Assembly (NCBI GenBank): GCA_009777175.1
Contig: WRMI01000001.1
Coordinates: forward strand, 108,436-172,435
Length of the DNA stretch: 64,000 bases
Direction: 5' to 3'
Origin: Marinilabiliaceae bacterium
GTDB lineage: Bacteria > Bacteroidota > Bacteroidia > Bacteroidales > Marinilabiliaceae
In this document: piece by piece, positions 40,001-47,227 of the stretch
Layout: each line of letters opens with the position of its first letter
Position numbering within the stretch: position 1 is the stretch's first letter
Notes under the pieces: generated by a model
What the model saw: the letters and a program-made list of their open reading frames with translations, nothing else
What the model was told of the DNA's origin: nothing
The model's database searches: none
Made by a program: the position numbers and the translations under genes

Positions 40001-40771
40001 TTCAATAAAGGCAATATCATTCCCATAAGCTTCTCTTTGCAAATGATAATTCCCTATACCCCATGTACCGTGATTTAATAACGGATTGTAACTGTTTGAT
40101 ACATTAATTGTTACACGTCCATCTGCGTTAAATGTTTGTCCCGTAATCGAGGGTTTTGTTTGCGGATTTCCATTAACATAAGGGTATCGATAGTTATACT
40201 CCTTATTATTAGCCAATTGCCCGAGACTACTGTCGTGAATTCTTGCAAGTACCCTGATTTCAATAATAGCGTTTTGATAATTTGCAATTTTTTGCAATTC
40301 AACCGAAAATTGAACAGTTGCAATGCCTCCATGTGTGTGACCAACTTGAATTTCTTGGTTACTGCTTGTTAATTTTTTCCAAATGTCGCTGAGCTTTGTC
40401 CATCGCGCATACGTTACACATTCAGTAGTAAGTGATTTAGCCCATAACCATGTCCAATTGTTAATGCCCTGACTACCAGTGTAAAATTCAATTAAATTGC
40501 TCCAATCTGTTATCACACCTTGAGCATTCGTTACCCTGTACTGAACAGTACCCAAAGAAATCCACTGATCTGGGTCTGAACCATTATAGTTGTAAACAGG
40601 TACCAAAAAATCGACATTGTCGCCATCAGCGTATGTAAAATACGACCAATGGGCATTATTGTCGGTTACAAAGGGCGGTTTAAGCCCCACTTGCGCCAAT
40701 AAATTTGTTTGACACAATAAAAATACTCCAACGAGGAGTTTCAACTTAAAGATATTATTAAATTTCTTCAT
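31049..40771 (-). CDS. Giant T9SS-secreted multidomain protein with LamG-like domains
   Basis: A 3240-residue protein. A signal peptide (residues 1-27, MKKFNNIFKLKLLVGVFLLC) leads a modular extracellular chain. A fibronectin III-like region lies near 310-420. A LamG/concanavalin-like domain spans about 650-820 (ends in GYMDEVRIWKK), and two more lie at about 2145-2290 and 2365-2500 (GYFDEIRIWNS). Ig-like bacterial modules follow near 2530-2620, then two NQGWNWI-type repeats near 2870-2960. A T9SS type A sorting domain starts with VYPNPTTGEF. Probably a surface adhesin or glycan-binding protein; no hydrolase motif is visible. In the sorting domain, SVVSSEMSVVSSEISDVS is encoded by a copy of the intergenic 'agtagtgag' repeat. 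Monocistronic, with promoter and terminator visible. Confidence 0.9.
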   Translation of the reverse strand: MKKFNNIFKLKLLVGVFLLCQTNLLAQVGLKPPFVTDNNAHWSYFTYADGDNVDFLVPVYNYNGSDPDQWISLGTVQYRVTNAQGVITDWSNLIEFYTGSQGINNWTWLWAKSLTTECVTYARWTKLSDIWKKLTSSNQEIQVGHTHGGIATVQFSVELQKIANYQNAIIEIRVLARIHDSSLGQLANNKEYNYRYPYVNGNPQTKPSITGQTFNADGRVTINVSNSYNPLLNHGTWGIGNYHLQREAYGNDIAFIEKSSVTQSAFNINTNVLTMSELTNGINYRIGSTRIDLWTHNQSWIWTYSDYYKTTPYPQPTNLIVQDLKNGQIRLQWTMAQGNSNSPTDAFSFQWAKGGESWDTDGKDFTVPVTYNPATTNYSVEINCPITYLDNGQYWFRIKRANLNWKNVVGNGQYSEVSINYNPQEATINQISFDPNTKTVSWSFGAGMVNANWTFDLTANKGAANQRIVATNIANNIRSYVDNLIPTCTPTNYTIDIKNGAATVSSFTNAEPVLLPDIITATIAAFEVSKGFYTNRVSLMWKVDRPDATNFTAFSVYRKEKFMDDAIELFLQEITASATENSYRFDDHTASPGIYYDYILKPVVLCAGNQTFSTPISAIGFTQSYGVITGRTTTEHGSAVENVNILVSGHGDVQNRSLQFNPAVSRYVEVPYKDGMLSPNEFSFQAWVKITPPYNGYQYFFSSFGRYDVGISKTSADSRVFLSYYLNGGSDNGRRILYLFSDGTFPLEADNEFVHITVTLNVTDPSSMDEIADLKLYINGELVEATPQKYSDVLAAPQPSNRILMGETDLPAYPNQFFNGYMDEVRIWKKTLTGQEVKNNYDRYISGKEVGLSAYYRFDELDTDEVFDISGNTNGVFNQNHGLMKGDESDSRSTTEVPTNEQLAIKGITDTNGHYLINTVPYFGDGSQYTIAPSLGVHEFNPTNRPLYFNQSSNTHNNIDFIDISTFSLTGMVIYEGGTFPVSDCTFEIDERPVVRPNGEPVRSASDGSFTISVPIGIHSVRVVKQGHTFANDGFLINEITGDDLNYNAPLNNIVFHDQTKIKLIGRIVGGMTENEKPLGFGESINNIGAQTIKLETTLPQYNFVTVPYSETYNHNNGQWQKPDGLEDDQTTVNYNQDNITINVSPQTGEFVAFVYPERYFIRDITVPAAAGAQLTIYDNNETLDLTSTPVPNETFMKTSIRTWADSIYVTNLPGTVDYWEYIEMSDTVFYHADWKYYYQATPTFSVKQMVNGELVDYFGDKTYELKDDLTGETEILDLWDETTDYLFGKPVFHQGTLYNFYMNAYEEYSNYVTDPDIPETVRYSVSNGRVHISNDIRFLSLDDAIEMDENGEALYIFVGGAPNLTTGSNNFFATLALGNRSYYWDMGQEPIEAWHLGDRTTGTDFMTTGPDEITAILRDPPGSLSQSFIEEGTSITSKKINTVVNGSTQAMNLTTSLGPKIKAFIGLGAGVITESEIKLDISAGLKTEEKWTSSTEVSTTHTFTERFETSDDPLYVGHYGDVFIGNSTNILYGLTNAITILKYYENEFDEDGDAFITEGDYSIAPAVSLAFGQTFDTRFAFTHVDIEEIMIPKWRDGLAIILQPVGTEVNTAIIEEPIYLSNLPHNHVNFGKLNTDPIFGTSASTPDLFHDGPSYTIYFPDLYNISEFTTDSVMFFNNQINGWIDALAQNEKEKVEMQQLGNYSFGSGATIQYSNTVTSSKTTTSTFHWMINPTIGLVTGGDVMGIGMELSVNAEFIHEEDETGEIIEETTITSGFILKEDGDDDQITVDYGMTASGTIAFKTRGGRTSCPYEDELRTKYFEPDMHILNEATMQIEVPKIRVDSAPMVINVPSNREAIFTLALENESETGEDVWFQLIVDEVTNPFGAILKIDGGVIGNGRYFLVNAYETLYKTLTVGKGTVDSYQNIALVLRSQCQSDPTVFLPVIADTAYISVEFVPGVSNVAITEPSNNWILNTDNPTTDTLYVSIADYDVNFPNFGYIRLEYRPISSPNWNTIMTFYPSHLYENAQGLKEDIGTRPFIVYPWKTPAIDGQYELRATVTSVNIDENNNIINVISSYSTDALMGYRDMSPPRPLGAPSPANGILTASDEISITFNEDIQTGMLTLNNFTISGILNAQEIAEPNVGLAFTGSSQHSKTEMPIFVNGSFSIETWFKRELNSAGTLFSFGSNEKYISLGFNAAGNCVLKIGNETYTSTITIANDETWKYISMSYDRENNSVSVYELEGVLNNNLFINQQLTLVPENQGRLFVGNNVDFNDGFNGAISHLHFYGKTRTMADISAEKNIRKSGREHGLIGYWLLDEAEGNIAEDKARSRHLTLQNDWYIYPSGYAKQTDNNYFNIQTATYPLDLYRDFTLEFWFRSENSVIQNDATLFSADNGYIATTENGGLALYKSEGTLNQTLISENVNDTKWHHFAMSVRRNGSVNVYINGENRAVFAENQLGSFASAFYCFGAKRINNAYNQYFNGYFDEIRIWNSALPRENIILNKNSKLHGDESGLLAYYPFETYVHQSSGLIVVMQSNDNMADEGTTTATGTAATSSVSVPVKDVRPIENVPFSFVASNNKIVLTLSPDYFTRVEGTILNISVKDIRDMRNNKSGTEQWTAFVRRNALLWDTDPININMQEGENVTFTARIINTGGTMASYSIENLPVWLSVNNSVGNLQPLQNRDHIFTVFQGINIGNYETAIELECGNGVTEILPMQLKVTGLRPNWYVNPNDFENSMNITGQIKIDGMFQEDPDDILAVFIDDLCVGVTSPTFMSSNNAYFTFANIYGNQQHNNKPLIFKLWDASTGRIYPQIETSINDIRFAPSSIIGNITNPVIFNALDITEQIINLNQGWNWISTNILNENPSIINQMKQSLFTSGELIKGRDAFIQQPNWVGNLAEISEKSMYLVKNVQAHALVLTGQPANPATTPITINQGWNWIGYVPSITLPVNSALAGIDANIDDQIKGQNGYAVYSGSNGWMGTLTFMQSGKGYMYFSNSETSQTLIYPTSMPQGMPPMAPPPSNITIDSKWEVNISNYSSTMTMTARVVHDDIELASELIEIGAFSGDECRGTAFLQYVENLNRYVAFLMIYGNGNEPIKLKVFDHATETEHNANNSTINFASDAIFGNPTNPYMIGLGTTVVDINAINMSQITVYPNPTTGEFSVVSSEMSVVSSEISDVSIEIFDAVGRLVHREPLTVNRATVDIDITHLENGIYFLRIGNETIKIVKR
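31201..31252 (-). repeat. Intergenic-type repeat inside the T9SS sorting domain
   Basis: On the minus strand two 21-bp units of TCAGTAGTGAGTAGTGAGAT and a partial third unit encode (SVVSSE)(M/I). The 15-mer TCAGTAGTGAGTAGT also occurs in the noncoding array after ruvX at 3071-3085. Confidence 0.9.
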
Positions 40772-40811
40772 AAAAAATTATTTTGACGTAAAATGATTAA
40801 AAAATTTTGCG

Positions 40812-40819
40812 CAAAAATA
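40812..40819 (-). promoter_or_regulatory. -7 promoter element of the giant T9SS gene
   Basis: CAAAAATA on the plus strand reads TATTTTTG on the minus strand, 40 bp before the ATG. Confidence 0.55.
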
Positions 40820-40929
40820 GGGCGTGATGTCGAAAAGGATGTAGCAATTTGCAAAATGCTACCAACTTTTTTTTGGGGGGCTGGGGGATACTTTGTCGAG
40901 TAAAAAATAAAATGCAAAGATAATTTATT

Positions 40930-40959
40930 TTTGTAATCTAAAAAAAATAATTACTTTTG
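40930..40959 (+). promoter_or_regulatory. Bacteroidota-type promoter of the BRO-peptidase-ATPase cluster
   Basis: TTTG at 40930-40933 and TACTTTTG at 40952-40959 are 18 bp apart. The sequence is nearly the same as the ruvX promoter at 2589-2619. It precedes the broken AAA-ATPase fragment and could now drive the BRO and peptidase genes. Confidence 0.75.
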
Positions 40960-40979
40960 CAAATCAAAAAGATTAGACA

Positions 40980-41195
40980 ATGGAATATAATAGATTAAAT
41001 TTACCCGTTGGTATTCAACGTTTCGAGGAAATTCGCAAAGGAAGTTATGTATATGTAGACAAGACCGAATTTCTTGTTGAAGTGATACGTAAGGGCAAAA
41101 TTTATTTTCTTGCTCGACCTCGTAGGTTTGGAAAAATATTAATCAAAAACCAGAATAAATTATTTAGTTATGGAAAACAAAATACAGATATTTGA
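40980..41195 (+). pseudogene. 5' fragment of an AAA-ATPase/PD-(D/E)XK gene
   Basis: The first 52 codons (to 41135) match the N-terminus of the full-length family members: [20 protein letters not shown], then ARPRRFGK. Homology stops abruptly inside Walker A, right after the GK, and 19 unrelated codons lead to a stop at 41195, already overlapping the BRO gene. It is about 80 percent like the copy at 44154 by eye, so it is an older relic, not a fresh duplication. Confidence 0.88.
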
Positions 41196-42075
41196 TAAAC
41201 AGCATGTTCGTTCTATTTGGGATGAAGAAATGGAAAAATGGTGGTTTTCAATTTTAGATATTATATCCATATTGACCGACCAACCCGACTATAAAAAAGT
41301 CAGAAATTATTGGAAATGGCTGAAAAACAAATTACAAGAAGAAGGCAGTGACATATTTTATATTCAACACAACAACGAGTTGGTTAGCAATACTAACCAA
41401 CTGAAATTACTTGCAGCAGACGGAAAATATTACAAGACAGATGTGGCTGATACTGAACAGATTCTAAGGCTTGTTCAATCCATTCCAAGTAAAAAAGCTG
41501 AACCTTTTAAAATATGGTTAGCAAAAGTAGGCAAAGAGAGGATAGATGAAACTATTGACCCTGAAATATCAATTGACCGTGCAATTATAAATTACAGACG
41601 ATTAGGCTATTCAGAAAATTGGATAAATCAACGAATAAAATCAATAGAGGTTAGAAAGGCGCTCACTGACGAGTGGAACAAAGCAGGAGTAAAAGAAAGT
41701 CAAGAATATGCTTTTTTGACAGATTTAATGACTAAAATATGGAGTGGAATGACTACCAAACAATACAAACAACATAAAAATCTGAAAAAAGAAAATTTAC
41801 GCGACAATATGACTAATTTAGAATTGATTATCAATATGTTGTCAGAAGCAACAACTACAGAACTTTCAGAAAAATACACTCCTCAAAATTTAAATGAAAG
41901 CGCAATAATTGCGCACAAAGGCGCTAATGTTGCTAAAAATGCCCGTTTGGAAATAGAAGATCAAGGCGGAAACGTAATTAGTTCTCAAAACGCAAAACAA
42001 CTTGGGAAACGAAAAGATTTTAAAATGATTTCTGAAAATGATAAAAATGTAAATAATAAAAAACATATAATATGA
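41170..42075 (+). CDS. BRO-N domain protein (phage antirepressor-like)
   Basis: A 301-residue protein with a BRO-like N-terminus ([20 protein letters not shown], then [20 protein letters not shown] and [20 protein letters not shown]) and a C-terminal region shared with the remnant at 27871-28272. BRO-N domains occur in phage antirepressors and mobile DNA and bind nucleic acid; the role here is unknown. The gene begins inside the reading frame of a broken AAA-ATPase gene and ends in a 4-base ATGA overlap with the peptidase gene, so the two are probably translationally coupled. Confidence 0.78.
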   Translation: MENKIQIFDKQHVRSIWDEEMEKWWFSILDIISILTDQPDYKKVRNYWKWLKNKLQEEGSDIFYIQHNNELVSNTNQLKLLAADGKYYKTDVADTEQILRLVQSIPSKKAEPFKIWLAKVGKERIDETIDPEISIDRAIINYRRLGYSENWINQRIKSIEVRKALTDEWNKAGVKESQEYAFLTDLMTKIWSGMTTKQYKQHKNLKKENLRDNMTNLELIINMLSEATTTELSEKYTPQNLNESAIIAHKGANVAKNARLEIEDQGGNVISSQNAKQLGKRKDFKMISENDKNVNNKKHII

Positions 42076-44129
42076 GAACCACACTAGTAATTTCACTATT
42101 TTTTACAATTTGTTCTGTATCAGGACAAAAGCAACCGCCGCAAGCTAAACAAATAGAGTATGCCGACACATTGCACGGCGTAGTAATACCTGACCCCTAC
42201 AAATGGATGGAAGATATACATTCAAAAGAGGTGTTAAAATATATTAATGCCGAGAACAAATACACCAAACAGGCTATCAAAAAAACCAATAAACTAAAAG
42301 AGGAATTTTACAAGGAGGTAAGTCAACGAAAAATTACATCCTTTCCTCCGCAGGAAATTTTTGAAAAGCCCGAAGGAGATTATATTTATTATACAAGAAG
42401 TGAAGGAAACAACAGCCTGCATTGTAGAAGAATGCGAGGCATTTCCGATGGCGAAGAGATTCTTTTTAGAGTGAACAAAGATTTTGAACTTTTCTATTAC
42501 AAACCTAGCCCCAATCAACAAAAAATTGCATACACCATATATAACGAGCTTTCAGGTGAAATGATAACATATACAAAAGAACTAAACAAATCGAATGCAA
42601 ACCTAACTGAATATATAAATTCATATTTTTTATCATGGGTTAATGATTCTTTAATTGTTTATGCTCAAGAAGATGATGATTCTGCAATTTGTGGAAAAAT
42701 ATACATACACAAGTTAGATATGCCAATTAGCGAAGATAAGCTACTTTATGAACAATTAGACAAATCTTTTGAAGCTAAATTAAATATTTCAAATTCAAAA
42801 AAATATATTTTTCTTGAATTTTTTAACAATGACGGTTCCGAAGTTCATTTTATAGATGTTGTTGACCCGTATGCATTAAAATTATTTGCCCCGTATAAAA
42901 AAGGAGTTCATTACAGAGTTTACCACGATAAAAATGATACTCTTTTTTATATTTCAACAAATTTAGATGCTCCCAATTTTAAAATCGTAACAACAAGTCT
43001 CAATAATACAGATTGTAAGAATTGGGTTGATTTTCTTCCCGAATCAGATAATATTATACAATGGGTTCATTCTGCTGATGGAAATTGGCTAATATTGTCT
43101 GAATACAGCGAAGGAAGTATGAAACTAACTATCTTGGATAAATTGACAGGCAATCGTACTCCAATTAATTTCGATGAAAAAATATACAATGTTTCTTTTA
43201 TGCATATTGATACTTTGAAAAAATCAATACGTTTCAAATATAATTCTTTCATAACTCCCGATATTTATTATGATTATGATATAGAAAGACAACAACTTAT
43301 TCAATTATTTGAAACTAAGGTAAGTAATTATAATAAATCAGACTATGCAGTTGATTTTGTATATGCTACTGCTCTCGACGGAACTAAAATTCCTGTTACA
43401 ATAATTTACAATATAAATACACCACGTGATGGAACCGCTCCTCTGCAAATGGACGTTTATGGCTCAGCTGGTAACATTGACAATATGCCAATTTTTCGTC
43501 CTACATACCTTACTTTACTTGATAGAGGTTTTTATTGGGTAAAAACAGAAATCAGGGGCACCGGAGGTGCCCATTCGCAGAGGCACAAGGATGGTAGTGG
43601 AATAAACAGCAAAAACAAAGCACACGATATGGCTTCGGTTGCCCAATACCTGATAAATGAAAAATACACAGCACAAAAAAAGATATATACAATGGGTCAC
43701 AGTGGTGCTGGAATTGCACTTGGTACGGTAGCCAATATGTATCCTGAATTATTTGGCGGTATAATATCTATTGTTCCATTATTAGATGTCGTGTTTGTTG
43801 ATAAAAATTTTAATACAGCAGAAAATTTATGGTCTGAAACAGGAAATCCGAAATTAAAAGAGGAATTTAATTACGTGATTGATTATTCTCCATATCAAAA
43901 CGTAAAACAGCAATCTTTCCCTGCTATGTTGTTTGTTACGGGACTAAATGACAGGAATGTTCCTTCATATCAAACTATAAAGATGGTTGCAAAAATAAGA
44001 GCAAACAATACAAATAACGCACCAATTTATTTAAGCGTAGATTTAAAAGGCAACCACTACGTACAGAACTATAAAAAGATTTTATTGCCATCTGTTTTTA
44101 TATTGGCTTTACACTATAATATTTTATAA
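42072..44129 (+). CDS. Prolyl-oligopeptidase family (S9) serine peptidase
   Basis: A 685-residue secreted peptidase with signal peptide ([19 protein letters not shown]). It has the S9A N-terminal signature (YADTLHGVVIPDPYKWMED), a beta-propeller middle and a C-terminal alpha/beta-hydrolase domain. The catalytic triad appears as Ser543 in MGHSGAGIA, Asp near 627 in LNDRNVPSYQ and His near 662 in KGNHYVQ. The usual GGS/GRS nucleophile context reads GHSGAG. Such enzymes cut short peptides, after proline or basic residues depending on subfamily. It is an unexpected partner for the BRO gene upstream, and the AAA-ATPase/nuclease copy B begins 24 bp downstream. Confidence 0.88.
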   Translation: MRTTLVISLFFTICSVSGQKQPPQAKQIEYADTLHGVVIPDPYKWMEDIHSKEVLKYINAENKYTKQAIKKTNKLKEEFYKEVSQRKITSFPPQEIFEKPEGDYIYYTRSEGNNSLHCRRMRGISDGEEILFRVNKDFELFYYKPSPNQQKIAYTIYNELSGEMITYTKELNKSNANLTEYINSYFLSWVNDSLIVYAQEDDDSAICGKIYIHKLDMPISEDKLLYEQLDKSFEAKLNISNSKKYIFLEFFNNDGSEVHFIDVVDPYALKLFAPYKKGVHYRVYHDKNDTLFYISTNLDAPNFKIVTTSLNNTDCKNWVDFLPESDNIIQWVHSADGNWLILSEYSEGSMKLTILDKLTGNRTPINFDEKIYNVSFMHIDTLKKSIRFKYNSFITPDIYYDYDIERQQLIQLFETKVSNYNKSDYAVDFVYATALDGTKIPVTIIYNINTPRDGTAPLQMDVYGSAGNIDNMPIFRPTYLTLLDRGFYWVKTEIRGTGGAHSQRHKDGSGINSKNKAHDMASVAQYLINEKYTAQKKIYTMGHSGAGIALGTVANMYPELFGGIISIVPLLDVVFVDKNFNTAENLWSETGNPKLKEEFNYVIDYSPYQNVKQQSFPAMLFVTGLNDRNVPSYQTIKMVAKIRANNTNNAPIYLSVDLKGNHYVQNYKKILLPSVFILALHYNIL

Positions 44130-44153
44130 TTTAACGAAATGCAATCTATGACT

Positions 44154-45821
44154 ATGAAACATAAAAAATTAAAATTACCCGTTGGTATTCAGCGGTTTGA
44201 GGAAATCCGTAAAGGAGGTTTCGTATATGTAGACAAGACTAAATATGTTGTCGAAATGATACGTAATGGCAAAATTTATTTTCTTGCCCGACCGAGACGG
44301 TTTGGAAAGTCGGTTATTGTATCAACTTTGGAGGCGATTTTTGCCGGCGAAAAAGAACTTTTTAAAGGTCTGTATGCCGAAGAGTTTATGAAGGATTTTG
44401 AGCCAGGTCCTGTTATTCGGTTAGATATGAGCAAAGTAGAGACAGGTGATGGAATAAGTGGATTAAAAGCCTCAATTTGCCATCAAGTTAGAAAAAAAGC
44501 AAACATACTTAACGTTTCATTATCTGAAACTACATCTCCGGGCGACCTCTTTGATGATTTAATATCAACTGCTTACGAAAAGTACAATCAACAAGTTGTT
44601 ATTTTGATAGATGAATACGATTCGCCTTACGTCGAATTTGTTAATGATACTACTTTTGCAAATGATGTGCGCAATGTTTTGAGAGGATTTTACAAACAAC
44701 TCAAAGCAAACGAAGAATATATACGTTTTATTTTCATCACCGGTATATCCAAGTTTGCAAAGGTCGGCGTTTTTTCTACATTGAATAATCCTGACGATAT
44801 CTCATTGAACCCCGAATATTCAGAAATATGTGGATATACTGAAGATGAAATCGTGCGTTATTTTCCCGATTATATCGAAGAAACATCAAGTAAGATGCAA
44901 ATAACAACAGATGAACTGATAATAAAAATGCGCGGATATTACAATGGTTTTACATTTGATAAAGAGTGTAAATCAAAACTTTACAATTCATTTTCTACTT
45001 TAAAATTTTTTAGAGAAAAGTCTTTTTCTAATTTTTGGATTCATACCGGAAAACCAAAAATTATTGCCGAGTACATGAAAGACAGAAATTTAACCGTAGA
45101 ACAGTTTCGTATGTTACCTGTTTCAGAAGAGTTTGCTGAAAGTCCCGGCGATATAGATGAAACCTCTCCCGAAGGTTTTTTACATCAGGCAGGATACTTG
45201 ACATTGCGACCCGCTACAACCGACTATCTTTCATTGGATTACCCAAATACAGAAGTGCTAAATTCTATGTCGGCATTGGTATCTCAAAATTTTTTGCAAG
45301 ACAAAGACGAAGATTATACTTATTGCAGAGGCGATTTTTTAAAAGCTTTAATGAATGCAAATTATAAGATGGTAGTAACCGTTTTCAACCGTTTGCTTGC
45401 ATCTATTGTTTACGATGATTTTAGAAAAATTGCACAAAAAAGCGTGTCAGATAATGATTATGATATGGATCCTCGTGAGTGGCACTATCGTTCCATTATA
45501 TTTGCTTTTTTGCGTGGCTGCGGCGTGGTCGTTTTTGCCGAAATGCACACAAATTTAGGTCGTTCCGATATTGTGCTTTTGCATAAAGGACATATTTGGG
45601 TACTCGAACTTAAAGTAGCCTACGAAGGATACGATCCCATAAAGAAAGCAGAAGAAGCATACAAACAAATTGTTGAAAAAAATTATGCAAAACCATATCC
45701 TAACGCTCTTTGTATGGGATTGGCAATTGACGATGCCAAACGGATGATAACGCATTATACATTGCCATCTTCAAAAGAAGTAGGGTTTGAAACGAAAAAT
45801 ATAAATCAAGAAACAGAATAA
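44154..45821 (+). CDS. AAA-ATPase-like / PD-(D/E)XK nuclease protein, copy B
   Basis: A 555-residue close paralogue of the gene at 22745-24412, with Walker A RPRRFGKS, Walker B VVILIDEYDSP and the nuclease-like GRSDIVLL...WVLELK. The ATG at 44154 aligns with copy A; the ATGs at 44139 and 44148 are upstream alternatives. Bases 44540-44776 differ from copy A at only about seven positions. The segment around residues 235-320 (DKECKSKLYNSFSTLKFF versus DYDAITRLYNPFSTLEFF) is clearly more divergent, and the last 190 codons are again almost identical, down to the stop. That pattern fits partial gene conversion. Confidence 0.88.
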   Translation: MKHKKLKLPVGIQRFEEIRKGGFVYVDKTKYVVEMIRNGKIYFLARPRRFGKSVIVSTLEAIFAGEKELFKGLYAEEFMKDFEPGPVIRLDMSKVETGDGISGLKASICHQVRKKANILNVSLSETTSPGDLFDDLISTAYEKYNQQVVILIDEYDSPYVEFVNDTTFANDVRNVLRGFYKQLKANEEYIRFIFITGISKFAKVGVFSTLNNPDDISLNPEYSEICGYTEDEIVRYFPDYIEETSSKMQITTDELIIKMRGYYNGFTFDKECKSKLYNSFSTLKFFREKSFSNFWIHTGKPKIIAEYMKDRNLTVEQFRMLPVSEEFAESPGDIDETSPEGFLHQAGYLTLRPATTDYLSLDYPNTEVLNSMSALVSQNFLQDKDEDYTYCRGDFLKALMNANYKMVVTVFNRLLASIVYDDFRKIAQKSVSDNDYDMDPREWHYRSIIFAFLRGCGVVVFAEMHTNLGRSDIVLLHKGHIWVLELKVAYEGYDPIKKAEEAYKQIVEKNYAKPYPNALCMGLAIDDAKRMITHYTLPSSKEVGFETKNINQETE

Positions 45822-45852
45822 AAAAAACTTGGTTCCGTCGCGCTTGATAACA

Positions 45853-47145
45853 CTACAATATTTCCCCTATCAAATCATAATCATCACTACCAATGATTTT
45901 TACATCATAAAAAGAGCCAATTTTTAAATTTTTATCTGGTTTTATCAACAATTCGGGATCAACTTCGGGGCTATCGAATTGTGTGCGACCGATATAATAA
46001 TCCTCTTCTTGTCGGTCGATTATTGTTTGATAAATTAAACCGATTTTTTGTTCGTTATGGTCTCGACTGATATTTCTTTGCAATTCCATTATTTGATTTG
46101 CCCGTTCTAACTTAATCTTTTGAGGAACGTTATCTTTCTGGTATTTCCAAGCGTAAGTATCTTCTTCGTGCGAATAAGAAAAAACACCAAGTCTTTCAAA
46201 ACGTACATCTTCAACAAAACGCATTAATTGATTAAAATCATTTTCTGTTTCGTTTGGATAGCCTACAATTAGTGATGTTCTAAGATGAATTTCAGGTACT
46301 TTTTCTCGAATTTTTGTTATTAAATTATAAGTTTGTTCTTTTGTAAAATTTCGTCTCATTGCTTTCAGAATTTTGTCCGAAATATGTTGTAGTGGAATAT
46401 CTAAATATTTACAAACTTTCGGATTTTGAGCCATTTCGTCTAAAATATCGAGCGGAAACGCAGATGGATATGCATAATGTAGCCTGATCCATTTAATTTC
46501 CTCAATTTCAGATAGTTGCTGAACAAGTTTTGTTAATGACTTTTTTCTATAATTGTCGATGCCATAAAATGTCAAATCTTGTGCAATAAATTGTAACTCT
46601 TTTACTCCTTTTGCGGCGAGGCGTTTCGTTTCATCTAAAAGGCTTTCGATGGAGCGAGATTTATGTTTCCCTGTCATCAAAGGAATAGCGCAATATGAAC
46701 AACTTCGGTTACAACCCTCTGAAATTTTTAAATACGCATAATGATTGGGAGTTGTCAGTCGCCGTTCGTTTTGTAAATCTTTGCGATAGGTCAGTTTCAA
46801 ATCTGAAAGAATATCCTTCCAATTAAATTTTCCATAAAATTTATCTACTTCCGGTATTTCTGATTCCAATTGTGTGAAATAACGTTCTGAAAGACATCCC
46901 ATTACAAATAGTTTTTCTATTTTGCCTTTTTTCTTTTCATTTGCAAAATTCAGAATTGTATTTATTGACTCTTCTTTTGCATCGCCAATAAAACCGCACG
47001 TATTAATTACGACAATTTTTCCATTGGGATTTGGCGAATCATGTTCTACTATGAAACCCGCTGCTTCAAATTGTTTTATAAGTAGTTCTGAATCAACTAA
47101 ATTTTTTGAACAACCAAGTGTAATTATATCAATTTTATTTCTCAA
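45853..47145 (-). CDS. rimO: Ribosomal protein S12 methylthiotransferase
   Basis: A 430-residue radical-SAM enzyme that adds a methylthio group to the conserved Asp of ribosomal protein S12 (rpsL at 15435-15818). The N-terminal cluster cysteines lie in TLGCSKNLVDSE, NTCGFIG and VMGCLSERY. The radical SAM CxxxCxxC is in GCNRSCSYCAIPLM, and a TRAM domain closes the protein. The start is set at the TTG (47145), which gives LRNKIDIITLGCSKN, the standard family N-terminus. The only longer alternative (TTG at 47184) lies inside the terminator hairpin of the upstream gene. Confidence 0.9.
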   Translation of the reverse strand: MRNKIDIITLGCSKNLVDSELLIKQFEAAGFIVEHDSPNPNGKIVVINTCGFIGDAKEESINTILNFANEKKKGKIEKLFVMGCLSERYFTQLESEIPEVDKFYGKFNWKDILSDLKLTYRKDLQNERRLTTPNHYAYLKISEGCNRSCSYCAIPLMTGKHKSRSIESLLDETKRLAAKGVKELQFIAQDLTFYGIDNYRKKSLTKLVQQLSEIEEIKWIRLHYAYPSAFPLDILDEMAQNPKVCKYLDIPLQHISDKILKAMRRNFTKEQTYNLITKIREKVPEIHLRTSLIVGYPNETENDFNQLMRFVEDVRFERLGVFSYSHEEDTYAWKYQKDNVPQKIKLERANQIMELQRNISRDHNEQKIGLIYQTIIDRQEEDYYIGRTQFDSPEVDPELLIKPDKNLKIGSFYDVKIIGSDDYDLIGEIL

Positions 47146-47166
47146 AATAGAAATTATTATATCAAT

Positions 47167-47202
47167 GAAAAGAGAGCGCCTCAAAGAAATTGAGACGCTC
47201 TC
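47167..47202 (-). terminator. Rho-independent terminator of the PFOR gene
   Basis: GAGAGCG-C-CTCAA and TTGAG-A-CGCTCTC form a 12-bp stem with one mismatch and loop AGAAA (47172-47202). On the minus strand it is followed by TTTT. It lies 26 bp past the PFOR stop. Confidence 0.85.
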
Positions 47203-47227
47203 GGGTATGAACGTACAAATATTTTTT

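Noticed and set aside
31324-40372. Numerous plus-strand frames of 60-140 codons opposite the giant gene
   Set aside because: They are antisense shadows of the 3240-residue frame, without promoter elements or recognisable domains.
47146-47184. Longer rimO reading frame starting with TTG at 47184
   Set aside because: The codon lies in the stem of the PFOR terminator and the added residues have no counterpart in the family.
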